From assembly GCF_007018965.1 (NCBI RefSeq), contig NZ_VJYZ01000013.1, positions 7,501 through 71,500 of the forward strand: a stretch of 64,000 nucleotides of DNA, read 5' to 3'. This document shows positions 44,975-52,851 of the stretch, in pieces. The stretch comes from Paracoccus marinus. GTDB lineage: Bacteria; Pseudomonadota; Alphaproteobacteria; Rhodobacterales; Rhodobacteraceae. The stretch's first letter is position 1; every line of letters begins with the position of its first letter. The translations under genes were made by a program, and so were the position numbers. The notes under the pieces were generated by a model. That model was not told the origin of the DNA, searched no databases, and saw only the letters and a list, made by a program, of their open reading frames with translations.

Positions 44975-45470
44975 CCTGACCCGCCGCCGCGCGGTGCTGG
45001 CGGCGCTGTCGGGCGTGGCCGTCGTTCTGGGCGTGGCCGCCTGCGGCTTCACGCCGGTTTACGGCCCGCAGGGCGGCGGCACCGCGCTGTGGGGGCAGGT
45101 CCGCGCCGCCGACCCGCGGTCGCAGGACGATTTCACCTTCATGCGCCAGATCCAGGACCGGCTTGGTCCCGAAGGGTCGCGCTACGCGCTCGACTATCGC
45201 CTGAACGTCGCGGTGGTGCCGCAGGCGATCACGCCCGACGAGGTGACGACGCGCTATTCGCTCAACGGCACCGCCAGCTACAGCCTGATCGACGCGACCA
45301 GCGGCGCCCGCGTGACCGAGGGGCAGGTGAGCAACTTCACCAGCTATTCGACGGTGGGCACGACCATCGCCACCACGGCGGGCGAACGCGACGCGCGCGA
45401 GCGGCTGACGACGATGCTGGCCGACCAGGTGGTGACGCGGCTTCTGGCCGCGGCGCCGCCCGCGCGCTGA
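44961..45470 (+). CDS. lptE: LPS-assembly lipoprotein LptE
   Basis: A 169-residue lipoprotein with lipobox VAACG (Cys 29) after the hydrophobic stretch [15 protein letters not shown]. The mature start [13 protein letters not shown] is the hallmark of LptE, as is the mid-protein [11 protein letters not shown]...[13 protein letters not shown] pattern. LptE plugs LptD in the outer membrane for LPS insertion. It starts 14 bases inside leuS and precedes holA, the same leuS-lptE-holA order as in many proteobacteria. Confidence 0.93.
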   Translation: MSSRDLTRRRAVLAALSGVAVVLGVAACGFTPVYGPQGGGTALWGQVRAADPRSQDDFTFMRQIQDRLGPEGSRYALDYRLNVAVVPQAITPDEVTTRYSLNGTASYSLIDATSGARVTEGQVSNFTSYSTVGTTIATTAGERDARERLTTMLADQVVTRLLAAAPPAR

Positions 45471-45493
45471 GCGGCGCGGGCGGGGCTGTGAAC

Positions 45494-45521
45494 GGGGGAA
45501 GGGCCGGGGGCGGGGGCGGGG
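45494..45521 (+). promoter_or_regulatory. holA: Predicted G-quadruplex at the holA ribosome site
   Basis: Five G-runs (GGGGG, GGG, GGGGG, GGGGG, GGGG) separated by 1-2 base loops end 4 bases before the holA ATG. In the mRNA this is a very strong G-quadruplex motif, and no normal Shine-Dalgarno is visible beside it. Confidence 0.5.
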
Positions 45522-45525
45522 CGCG

Positions 45526-46554
45526 ATGAACCTGAAGGGGGCAGAGATCGCGCGCTACCTCGCGCGGCCCGACCCGACCCGGCCGGGGTTGCTGATCCAC
45601 GGCCAGGACGCGATGCGCGTGGCCCTGAAGCGGGCCGAGGCGGTGGCCGCTCTGACCGGACCCGACGCGGATACCGAGATGCGCCTGACCCGCATCCCCG
45701 GCGGCGACCTGCGCAAGGACGCCGCGCGGCTGATCGACGAGGTCAAGGCGGTGGGCTTCTTTCCCGGCCCCCGCGTGGCGCTGGTCGAGGACGCGGGCGA
45801 CGCCGCCGCGCCCGCGATCAAGGCGGCGCTGGACGCCTGGGCGCGCGGCGACGCGGTGGTGGTGGTGACGGCGGGCGTGCTGACCAAGGCCTCCGCGCTT
45901 CGCAAGCTGTTTGAGGGGCACAAGGCCGCCGTCGCCGCCCCGATCTACGACGACCCGCCGACCGAGGACGAGGTGGCGGCCTGGCTTGCCGACGCGGGCC
46001 TGCGCGCGGTGCCGCCCGCCGCCATGCGCGACCTGATGGCGCTGTCGCGCGCGCTCGACCCCGGCGATTTCCGCCAGACCGTCGAAAAGATCGGCCTGTT
46101 CAAGCACGGCGACGACGAGCCGCTGAGCGGCGAGGAAATCGCGGCCCTCGCCCCCGCCACGATCGAGGCGGACGTGGACGACCTGATCCACGCCGCCGCC
46201 GACGGCCGCTCGGCGGATCTGGCGCCGCTGATGGTGCGGATCGGGACGCAGGGCATCCTTCCGGTGACGATCTGCATCGCCGCGCTGCGCCATTTCCGCG
46301 CGCTTCACACCGCCGCCTCGGACCCCGGCGGGGCGGCGGCGGGGCTGTCGCGGCTGCGCCCGCCGGTGTTCGGCCCGCGCCGCGACCGCATGGCGCGGCA
46401 GGCCCAGGGCTGGGGGATGCGCCCGCTTGAGGATGCGGTGCGGCTGCTGCTGGATACCGACCTGACGCTGCGCTCATCCTCGCGCGCGCCGGCGATGGCG
46501 GTCATGGAACGGGCGCTGATCCGGCTGGCGATGATGCCGCGCGGACGGCGGTGA
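45526..46554 (+). CDS. holA: DNA polymerase III subunit delta
   Basis: A 342-residue clamp-loader subunit. It starts MNLKGAEIARYLARPDPTR and has LLIHGQDAMRVALKRAEAVAALTG, DLRKDAARLIDEVKAVGFFPG and VALVEDAGDAAAPAIKAALDAW, the delta N-terminal domain without a true Walker A. The helical C-terminal half (PATIEADVDDLIHAAADG...) and the final RLAMMPRGRR complete it. Delta opens the beta clamp. It lies 55 bases after lptE, with a G-quadruplex motif covering the ribosome site. Confidence 0.93.
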   Translation: MNLKGAEIARYLARPDPTRPGLLIHGQDAMRVALKRAEAVAALTGPDADTEMRLTRIPGGDLRKDAARLIDEVKAVGFFPGPRVALVEDAGDAAAPAIKAALDAWARGDAVVVVTAGVLTKASALRKLFEGHKAAVAAPIYDDPPTEDEVAAWLADAGLRAVPPAAMRDLMALSRALDPGDFRQTVEKIGLFKHGDDEPLSGEEIAALAPATIEADVDDLIHAAADGRSADLAPLMVRIGTQGILPVTICIAALRHFRALHTAASDPGGAAAGLSRLRPPVFGPRRDRMARQAQGWGMRPLEDAVRLLLDTDLTLRSSSRAPAMAVMERALIRLAMMPRGRR

Positions 46555-46558
46555 CGGC

Positions 46559-47842
46559 GTGACGGCGCCCGCGTCAGGGGCAACGACGGGGGCGGCGATG
46601 GGGGCCGCGTCGGAGGCACCTGCCGAGCCGGTCGAGGCGCTGGTGGTGGGCGCCGGTCCCGCCGGGCTGATGGCGGCCGAGACGCTGGCCGCCCACGGGC
46701 TGCGGGTGGTGGTGGCCGAGGCGATGCCCACGCCCGCGCGCAAGTTCCTGATGGCGGGCAAGTCGGGGCTGAACCTGACCAAAGCGGAACCGCCCCGGGT
46801 GTTCGCCGCGCGGCTGGACGGGGGCACCGCCCCCGAACCCCCGGGATATTTCGGGACAGAAGATCTGCGCCGCGTGGTCGAAAGCTTCGGCCCGGACGAG
46901 GTCGCCGCCTGGGCGCGGGGGCTTGGGATCGAGCTGTTTGCGGGCTCCACCGGGCGGGTGTTTCCGGTGGGCATGAAGGCGTCGCCCCTGCTGCGGGCTT
47001 GGCTTGGGCGGCTCGGGGACGCCGGGGTCGCGCTGCGGACCCGCTGGCGCTGGACCGGGTTCGACGCGGAGGGGCTGCAATTCGATACGCCCGGCGGCCC
47101 GCGCGTGTTGGCGCCCCGGGTAACGGTGCTTGCGCTTGGCGGGGCGAGCTGGCCCCGCTTGGGGTCGGACGCGGCCTGGGTGCCGTGGCTGCGCGGCGCG
47201 GGCGTCGAGATCGCGCCCTTCCGGCCCGCGAACATGGGCTTTCGCGTGGACTGGTCGGGGCAGATGGCGCGCCATGCGGGCAGCGCGGTCAAGGGCACAG
47301 CATTGAGCGCGGGCGGGCTTGCGAGCCGGGGTGAGTGGATCGTGACGGCCGCCGGGGTCGAGGGCGGCGGCATCTACGAGATTTCCGCCCCGCTGCGCGA
47401 CGGCGCGCCCGGCTGGATCGACCTTGCGCCCGACCTGGACGAGGCGGCGCTGGCAGACAGGCTGGCGCGGGCGCGCGGCAAGCTGTCGGTCGGCAACTGG
47501 CTGCGCCGGGTTTTGAACGACCCCGTCCGGGTGGCGTTGGCGCTGGAATGGGGACGGCCGCTGCCGTCCGATCCGGCGGCGATGGCGCGCCTTGTCAAGC
47601 AACTGCCGCTCGGGCACGCGGGTCCGATGGGGCTGGATCGGGCGATCTCGTCGGCGGGCGGGGTGACGGCGGCAAGCCTTGCGCCCGACCTGCAGCTGCG
47701 CGCGCGACCGGGCGTGTTCGTCGCGGGCGAGATGATCGACTGGGAAGCGCCGACCGGCGGTTATCTTCTGACCGCCTGCCTGGCGACGGGCCGACATGCG
47801 GGCCAGCACGCGGCGCATCGCGCGGCGGGTCCGGCGGCGTGA
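46559..47842 (+). CDS. BaiN-like/TIGR03862-type flavoprotein
   Basis: A 427-residue FAD-dependent oxidoreductase. Its Rossmann motif is VVGAGPAGLMAAETLAAHG near residue 30, then KFLMAGKSGLNLT, the family hallmark K-x-x-x-(S/T)G-x-G(R/L)CN-like loop. The C-terminal part ends GVFVAGEMIDWEAPTGGYLL and LTACLATGRHAG. Members related to BaiN reduce steroid or similar double bonds; most have no known substrate. Start is a GTG 4 bases after holA; the ATG at 46598 (MGAASEAP) is an alternative that removes a low-complexity lead. Confidence 0.85.
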   Translation: MTAPASGATTGAAMGAASEAPAEPVEALVVGAGPAGLMAAETLAAHGLRVVVAEAMPTPARKFLMAGKSGLNLTKAEPPRVFAARLDGGTAPEPPGYFGTEDLRRVVESFGPDEVAAWARGLGIELFAGSTGRVFPVGMKASPLLRAWLGRLGDAGVALRTRWRWTGFDAEGLQFDTPGGPRVLAPRVTVLALGGASWPRLGSDAAWVPWLRGAGVEIAPFRPANMGFRVDWSGQMARHAGSAVKGTALSAGGLASRGEWIVTAAGVEGGGIYEISAPLRDGAPGWIDLAPDLDEAALADRLARARGKLSVGNWLRRVLNDPVRVALALEWGRPLPSDPAAMARLVKQLPLGHAGPMGLDRAISSAGGVTAASLAPDLQLRARPGVFVAGEMIDWEAPTGGYLLTACLATGRHAGQHAAHRAAGPAA

Positions 47843-47954
47843 GAAAACGCAGACCGGCTATGCAGTCGCCGCGCCCCCGCGACCCGTTGACGCAGCCCCA
47901 ACGGGACGCGAAGCTTTCCGCCTGGGCCGCAGGGTGCGGCCGCGGAGCGTTCCC

Positions 47955-49241
47955 ATGTCCCACCCCGCGACACAGGCCGGCTCGGCCACCGCCACCTCGC
48001 GCCTGATCACGCCCGTCCTGATCGGCGGGTCGATCATCCTGCTCATCAACTTCGCGCTGCGCGCGAGCTTTGGCGTGTTCCAGATCCCGGTGGCCGAAAC
48101 CTTCGGCTGGCCGCGCGCCGACTTCAGCCTGGCGATCGCGATCCAGAACCTCGCCTGGGGGATCGGGCAGCCGCTGTTCGGGGCGCTGGCGGAACGCTGG
48201 GGCGACCGCTGGGCGATCATCCTGGGCGCGATCCTGTATTCCTTCGGGCTGGTCATGACCTCGCTGGCGACCACGCCCGAGGCGATGCAGATGTGGGAAG
48301 TCGCTGTGGGCTTCGGCATCGCGGGCACCGGCTTCGGCGTGATCCTGGCCGTCGTCGGCCGCGCGTCGAGCGACGAGAACCGCAGCCTGGCCCTTGGCAT
48401 CGCGACCGCCGCCGGATCGGCCGGGCAGGTCGTGGGCGCGCCCCTGGCCGAGGGGTTGCTGGCGATCATGCCGTGGCAGCAGGTGTTCACGGTGTTCGCG
48501 GGCCTTGCCCTGACCACGCTTCTGTTCCTGCCGCTGCTGAAATCGCGTGCGCCCGCGTCGCGGGCCGAGCTTGAGGAAAGCATGGGCCGCGTGCTGCGCC
48601 GCGCCTTTACCGACCCGAGTTACCTGATGATCTTCGCGGGCTTCTTTTCCTGCGGCTACCAGCTGGGGTTCATCACCGCCCACTTCCCCGCGATGGTGAC
48701 CGAGATGTGCGGCCCGATCGCGCCCGACAGCATGCTGGCGGGGCTGGGGATCACCTCGACCTCGATCCTCGGGGCGGTCGCGATCTCGCTGATCGGGACG
48801 GCCAACATCGTGGGCTCGATCCTCGCCGGGTGGCTGGGCAAACGCTACAGCCGGAAATACCTGCTGGCGGGCATCTACACCCTGCGGACGCTGATTTCGG
48901 CGTGGTTCATCCTGACCCCGATCACGCCGCTGACGGTCGTCATCTTCTCGCTGTCGATGGGGTCGCTGTGGCTGGCGACGGTGCCGCTGACCTCGGGGCT
49001 CGTCGCCTATATCTACGGGCTGCGCTACATGGGGACGCTGTACGGGTTCGTGTTCCTCAGCCACCAGCTGGGGTCGTTCCTGGGCGTGTGGCTGGGCGGG
49101 CGGCTTTACGACAGCTACGGCGACTACACCATCGTCTGGTGGGTGGGGGTCGGGGTCGGCGCGTTCTCGGCGCTGATCCACCTGCCGGTGCGCGAACTGC
49201 CGGCGGTGCTGCGCCCGACCGCGCCCGCGAACCCGGCCTGA
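47955..49241 (+). CDS. MFS transporter
   Basis: A 428-residue major facilitator with 12 hydrophobic helices. The first is LITPVLIGGSIILLINFALRA. The loop 2-3 motif GALAERWGDRWAIILGA matches the MFS A-motif G-x-x-x-D/E-R-x-G-R/D-R. A further loop reads GWLGKRYSRKYLL. The family includes OFA/monocarboxylate-type carriers, which fits the length and helix spacing; the substrate is not assignable. The ATG at 47955 follows GGAG by 7 bases. It ends 4 bases from the converging cyclodeaminase-like gene. Confidence 0.9.
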   Translation: MSHPATQAGSATATSRLITPVLIGGSIILLINFALRASFGVFQIPVAETFGWPRADFSLAIAIQNLAWGIGQPLFGALAERWGDRWAIILGAILYSFGLVMTSLATTPEAMQMWEVAVGFGIAGTGFGVILAVVGRASSDENRSLALGIATAAGSAGQVVGAPLAEGLLAIMPWQQVFTVFAGLALTTLLFLPLLKSRAPASRAELEESMGRVLRRAFTDPSYLMIFAGFFSCGYQLGFITAHFPAMVTEMCGPIAPDSMLAGLGITSTSILGAVAISLIGTANIVGSILAGWLGKRYSRKYLLAGIYTLRTLISAWFILTPITPLTVVIFSLSMGSLWLATVPLTSGLVAYIYGLRYMGTLYGFVFLSHQLGSFLGVWLGGRLYDSYGDYTIVWWVGVGVGAFSALIHLPVRELPAVLRPTAPANPA

Positions 49242-49245
49242 GCGG

Positions 49246-50154
49246 TCAGGCGGCTTCGGCGACGGACTGGATGTACCGGGCCGTCATCAGGTCCAGATGC
49301 GCGCCGCCGCCGTTCTTGGCGACCGTGATCTCGTCGTCCGTCAGCCGGGCATAGGCGCCCGCCGGAAGGTCGTAGAAATCACCCAGGATGTCGGTTTCCG
49401 AGATCACGCCGGCGTCGATGGGGATCTGCACCTCGCCGATATGGCCCAGCGTCGTCGCGCGGCTGTCCACGAACAGGCGGGCGCGGCGCAGGGTCTCGTC
49501 GTCGACCTCGCGCATGTCGGGGCGGTAGGCGCCGATCAGGTCCAGATGGGTGCCCGGCGACAGCCATTCGCCCGACAGCAGCGGGGCCGTGGCCATGGTG
49601 GTCGTGGCGATGATCTCGGCGTCGCGCACCGCGGATTCGAGATCGGGCGCGGCCCGCGCGCCCAGCCGCTGGGCCAGAGCCTGGGCCGAGGCGGCCGTGC
49701 GGCTCCACACCGTGACGGCGGCGTCGGGGATGAGGGCGCGGTAGGCCTGGACCATGCTGGCCGCGACCGCGCCCGCGCCCACGACCAGCACCCGCCGGGC
49801 GTCGCGGCGGGCAAGTCGCCGGGCCGACAGCAGGCTGTCGCCCGCCGTCTTCCATTTCGTGACCAGATGGAAATCGACCAGCGCCTGCAATTCGCCCGCG
49901 CGGTCGTCGAGCAGGTTGACCGTGCCGTTGACCATCGGCCGGCCGGCCTGCGGATTGTCAGGCATCACGGTGGCCGCCTTGACCGCGATCCCCAGCCCGT
50001 CAATCCATGCGCTGCGGGTCAGAAGCGTGTCGCCGCCGCGATACAGGAAGCTGTCGGCGACCTGCGCGCGCGGCAGTTCGTGCCCCGCGGCGATCGCATC
50101 GGTCAACGCGATCCAGTCCAGCTTCGGTTCGATGTCGGCGCCGATGATCTTCAT
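49246..50154 (-). CDS. Ornithine cyclodeaminase/mu-crystallin family protein
   Basis: A 302-residue NAD(P)-binding enzyme. The Rossmann segment is VLVVGAGAVAASMVQAYRAL near residue 122; WSRTAASAQALAQRLGAR, ATTTMATAPLLSGEWL and THLDLIGAYRPDMREVDD follow. Members reduce cyclic imines or deaminate amino acids. The substrate is unknown. The ATG at 50154 (MKIIGADIEPKLDW) is 9 bases after a GGGGGA purine run. It converges with the MFS gene by 4 bases and diverges from the glycosyltransferase. Confidence 0.9.
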   Translation of the reverse strand: MKIIGADIEPKLDWIALTDAIAAGHELPRAQVADSFLYRGGDTLLTRSAWIDGLGIAVKAATVMPDNPQAGRPMVNGTVNLLDDRAGELQALVDFHLVTKWKTAGDSLLSARRLARRDARRVLVVGAGAVAASMVQAYRALIPDAAVTVWSRTAASAQALAQRLGARAAPDLESAVRDAEIIATTTMATAPLLSGEWLSPGTHLDLIGAYRPDMREVDDETLRRARLFVDSRATTLGHIGEVQIPIDAGVISETDILGDFYDLPAGAYARLTDDEITVAKNGGGAHLDLMTARYIQSVAEAA

Positions 50155-50258
50155 GAAGTCCCCCGTTCCCTTCCGATCAAGCCTAGACGCGCGGCCCCCG
50201 TTCTGCCAGAGCCGCCCGGCCAAACCCGGCCCGGACGCCGGGCCAAGGGACCGCGCGC

Positions 50259-51212
50259 ATGACCTTACCAGCAACACCCCGGCCCCGCGTGACAGTGCTG
50301 CTCGCGCTGTACGGAGGCGGGCCGTTTCTGGCGGCGCAGCTTGACAGCATCGCCGCGCAGACGGGCGTGGATTGGCGGCTGATCGCGGGCGACGACGGAT
50401 CGACCGACGCGGGCCCGGCGATCCTGCGCGGGTTCGCGGACGCCCATCCCGGCCGGGTCGCGCTGCGCGATGGCCCACGGCAGGGCGCGCCCGCCAATTT
50501 CCGCGCCTTGCTGCGGGCGGCGCCGGCGGGCGGGCTGACGGCAGGCGGGCTGACGGCGCTGGCCGATCAGGACGACGTCTGGCTGCCCGGCAAGCTGGCG
50601 CGCGCAGCCGAGGTTCTGGCGGGGCTTCCCGCCGACCGGCCTGCGATCTATTGCAGCCGGGTGACCGTCTGCGACCGCGATCTTGTGCCGGTGGGCCTGT
50701 CGCGGCTGCCGCCGCGGCCGCCGTCGTTCCGGCACGCGCTGGTCCAGAACCTGGTGCAGGGGAACACGCTGGTCCTGAACCCGGCCGCGCTGCGGCTGGT
50801 GCAGGCGGCCGACCTGATGGCCGGGCCGGTGGTGATGCACGACTGGTGGATCTACCAGATCGTCAGCGGCGCGGGCGGGCGCGTCGTCTATGACCCCGAG
50901 CCTTGGGTCATGTACCGCCAGCACGGCGGCAACGTGGTCGGCGCGAACGACGGCGCGGGCGCGCGGCTCGCGAGCCTTGGCCGGATGCTGCGGGGCGAGC
51001 ATCGGGGGTGGAGCCGCCAGAACCTCGCGGCGCTCGAACGTTGCGCGCCGCTGCTCGCGCCCGACAAGCGGCGCGTGCTGGCCGAGTTCCGGCGTCTGGT
51101 TCAGGGTGGCCCGGCCGCCCGCCTGTCGGCGATGCGGCGGGGCGGGTTCTACCGGCAGGGCGGGCTGTCGCAGGCGGCCCTGTGGGCGGCGGCGGCGCTG
51201 GGGCGGGTCTGA
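50259..51212 (+). CDS. Family 2 glycosyltransferase
   Basis: A 317-residue GT-A fold glycosyltransferase. It opens with RVTVLLALYGGGPFLAAQLD, then DWRLIAGDDGSTDAGPAI (the nucleotide-sugar Asp pair) and LADQDDVWLPGKLARA (DxD-like). The acceptor-site region is FRHALVQNLVQGNTLVLNPA and DWWIYQIV with a catalytic-type Asp. The pattern is that of rhamnosyl- or similar transferases for cell-surface sugars. No polysaccharide operon is near. It ends 148 bases before xdhA. Confidence 0.88.
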   Translation: MTLPATPRPRVTVLLALYGGGPFLAAQLDSIAAQTGVDWRLIAGDDGSTDAGPAILRGFADAHPGRVALRDGPRQGAPANFRALLRAAPAGGLTAGGLTALADQDDVWLPGKLARAAEVLAGLPADRPAIYCSRVTVCDRDLVPVGLSRLPPRPPSFRHALVQNLVQGNTLVLNPAALRLVQAADLMAGPVVMHDWWIYQIVSGAGGRVVYDPEPWVMYRQHGGNVVGANDGAGARLASLGRMLRGEHRGWSRQNLAALERCAPLLAPDKRRVLAEFRRLVQGGPAARLSAMRRGGFYRQGGLSQAALWAAAALGRV

Positions 51213-51360
51213 CCCTTGCCCGGATGTCCGATCCGGCGCCAGACTGGCAGGACACATTCACCACGCTTTCCCGAAGAAAGGTGTAGAGTCGGCCTGACCG
51301 ACCGGCATAGGCAGGCGCGCCGACGGCCCGAAGATCGGAACGGCCAGCGAAGGACCGAGC

Positions 51361-52836
51361 ATGAGCGACAGCGTGAACCAGCAGCAGAGCCAGCCCATCC
51401 GCTTCCTGCTGAACCAGACCGAGGTCGTGCTGACCGAGGCCGGGCCGGGCGACACGGTGCTGGACTTCCTGCGGCTGGGACGCGGCCTGACCGGCACCAA
51501 GGAAGGCTGCGCCGAGGGTGATTGCGGCGCCTGCACCGTCCTCGTCGGAAGGCTGCACGACGGCGGGCTGGTCTATGAACCGATCAACGCCTGCATCCGC
51601 TTTCTCGCCTCGTGCCACGGCTGCCACGTCGTTTCCATCGAGCATCTGCGCGGCGCCGACGGCGGGCTGCACCCTGTCCAGCAGGCGATGGTGGACCATC
51701 ACGCCAGCCAGTGCGGATTCTGCACGCCGGGCTTCGTGATGGCGCTTTACGCGCTGTGGATGACGCACCCGCATCCAACCGTGGTGCAGGTGGAAACCGC
51801 GCTGCAGGGCAACCTGTGCCGCTGCACGGGGTATGAGCCGATCGTCAAGGCCGCACTTGCCGCGGGGCGCGCGGGCGGACAGGCGCGCGACGCGCTGATG
51901 CAGGAACGGGCCGAGGTCACGGCGAAGCTTCGGGCGATCGCGGGCAGCCGGGCGGACGTGTCGCGCGGCGACGAGCGGGCGATCGTGCCGGCCGACGTGG
52001 ACGACCTTGCCCGCGTCCTGACCGACCATCCGCAGGCGACCATCGTCGCGGGCGCGACGGACGTGGGGCTGTGGGTGACGAAGCTTCTGCGCCCCATCAG
52101 CCCGGCGGTGTTCGCGGGCCACCTGATGAAAGACCTGACAGTCGAAGATGACGACATCCGCATCGGCGCGGGCGTCACCTATTCCGAGATCGCGCCCGTG
52201 CTGGCCGACCACTTCCCCGAGGTCGAGGACTACGTCCTTCGCATCGGCGGCTGGCAGATCAGGAACGCGGGCACCCTGGGCGGCAACATCGCCAACGGCT
52301 CGCCCATCGGCGAGATGCCGCCCCTGCTGATCGCGCTCGGCGCGCGGATCGTTCTGCGCCGGGGCGACGCGCGGCGCGAGATCGCGCTTGAGGACTTCTT
52401 CATCGATTACGGCAAGCAGGACCGCGCGCAGGGTGAGTTCGTCGAAACCATCGTGATCCCGCGCAAGGGGACCGCGCGGGTCGCCGCCTACAAGGTATCG
52501 AAGCGCGCGAACGCCGACATCTCGGCCGTCGCCGCCGGGTTCCGGGTGGTGGTCGAAGGGGGCGTCATCACCGACGCCCGCGTGGCCTTCGGCGGCATGG
52601 CGGGCACGCCCAGGCGCGCCCCGTCGGCCGAGGCCGCGCTCATCGGCCAGCCCTTCGCCGCCGACACGTTCGAGGGGGCCGCGCGCGCCGTGGCGGGCGA
52701 CTTCACCCCGCTCAGCGACTGGCGCGCCTCTGCCGATTATCGCCGGGCGGTCGCGGGCAATTTCTTCCGCCGCTTCTGGCTGGAACAGTCGGGCGGCGAC
52801 ATGCCCGTGCGCCTGAACCGCGCCGTCGGGGAATGA
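51361..52836 (+). CDS. xdhA: Xanthine dehydrogenase small subunit (FeS/FAD)
   Basis: A 491-residue subunit carrying two [2Fe-2S] clusters and FAD. Plant-type ferredoxin ligands are in GCAEGDCGACTVLVG and NACIRFLASCHGC; the second cluster is QCGFCTPGFVMAL...NLCRCTGYEPI. The FAD-binding region reads ATIVAGATDVGLWVT, then IRNAGTLGGNIANGSPIG and the CO-dehydrogenase-flavoprotein C-terminal domain. Xanthine dehydrogenase oxidises hypoxanthine and xanthine to urate with NAD. The ATG at 51361 follows GGACCGAG. It is 15 bases from xdhB and heads the purine-degradation group. Confidence 0.96.
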   Translation: MSDSVNQQQSQPIRFLLNQTEVVLTEAGPGDTVLDFLRLGRGLTGTKEGCAEGDCGACTVLVGRLHDGGLVYEPINACIRFLASCHGCHVVSIEHLRGADGGLHPVQQAMVDHHASQCGFCTPGFVMALYALWMTHPHPTVVQVETALQGNLCRCTGYEPIVKAALAAGRAGGQARDALMQERAEVTAKLRAIAGSRADVSRGDERAIVPADVDDLARVLTDHPQATIVAGATDVGLWVTKLLRPISPAVFAGHLMKDLTVEDDDIRIGAGVTYSEIAPVLADHFPEVEDYVLRIGGWQIRNAGTLGGNIANGSPIGEMPPLLIALGARIVLRRGDARREIALEDFFIDYGKQDRAQGEFVETIVIPRKGTARVAAYKVSKRANADISAVAAGFRVVVEGGVITDARVAFGGMAGTPRRAPSAEAALIGQPFAADTFEGAARAVAGDFTPLSDWRASADYRRAVAGNFFRRFWLEQSGGDMPVRLNRAVGE

Positions 52837-52851
52837 CCGGGGGGACATGAG

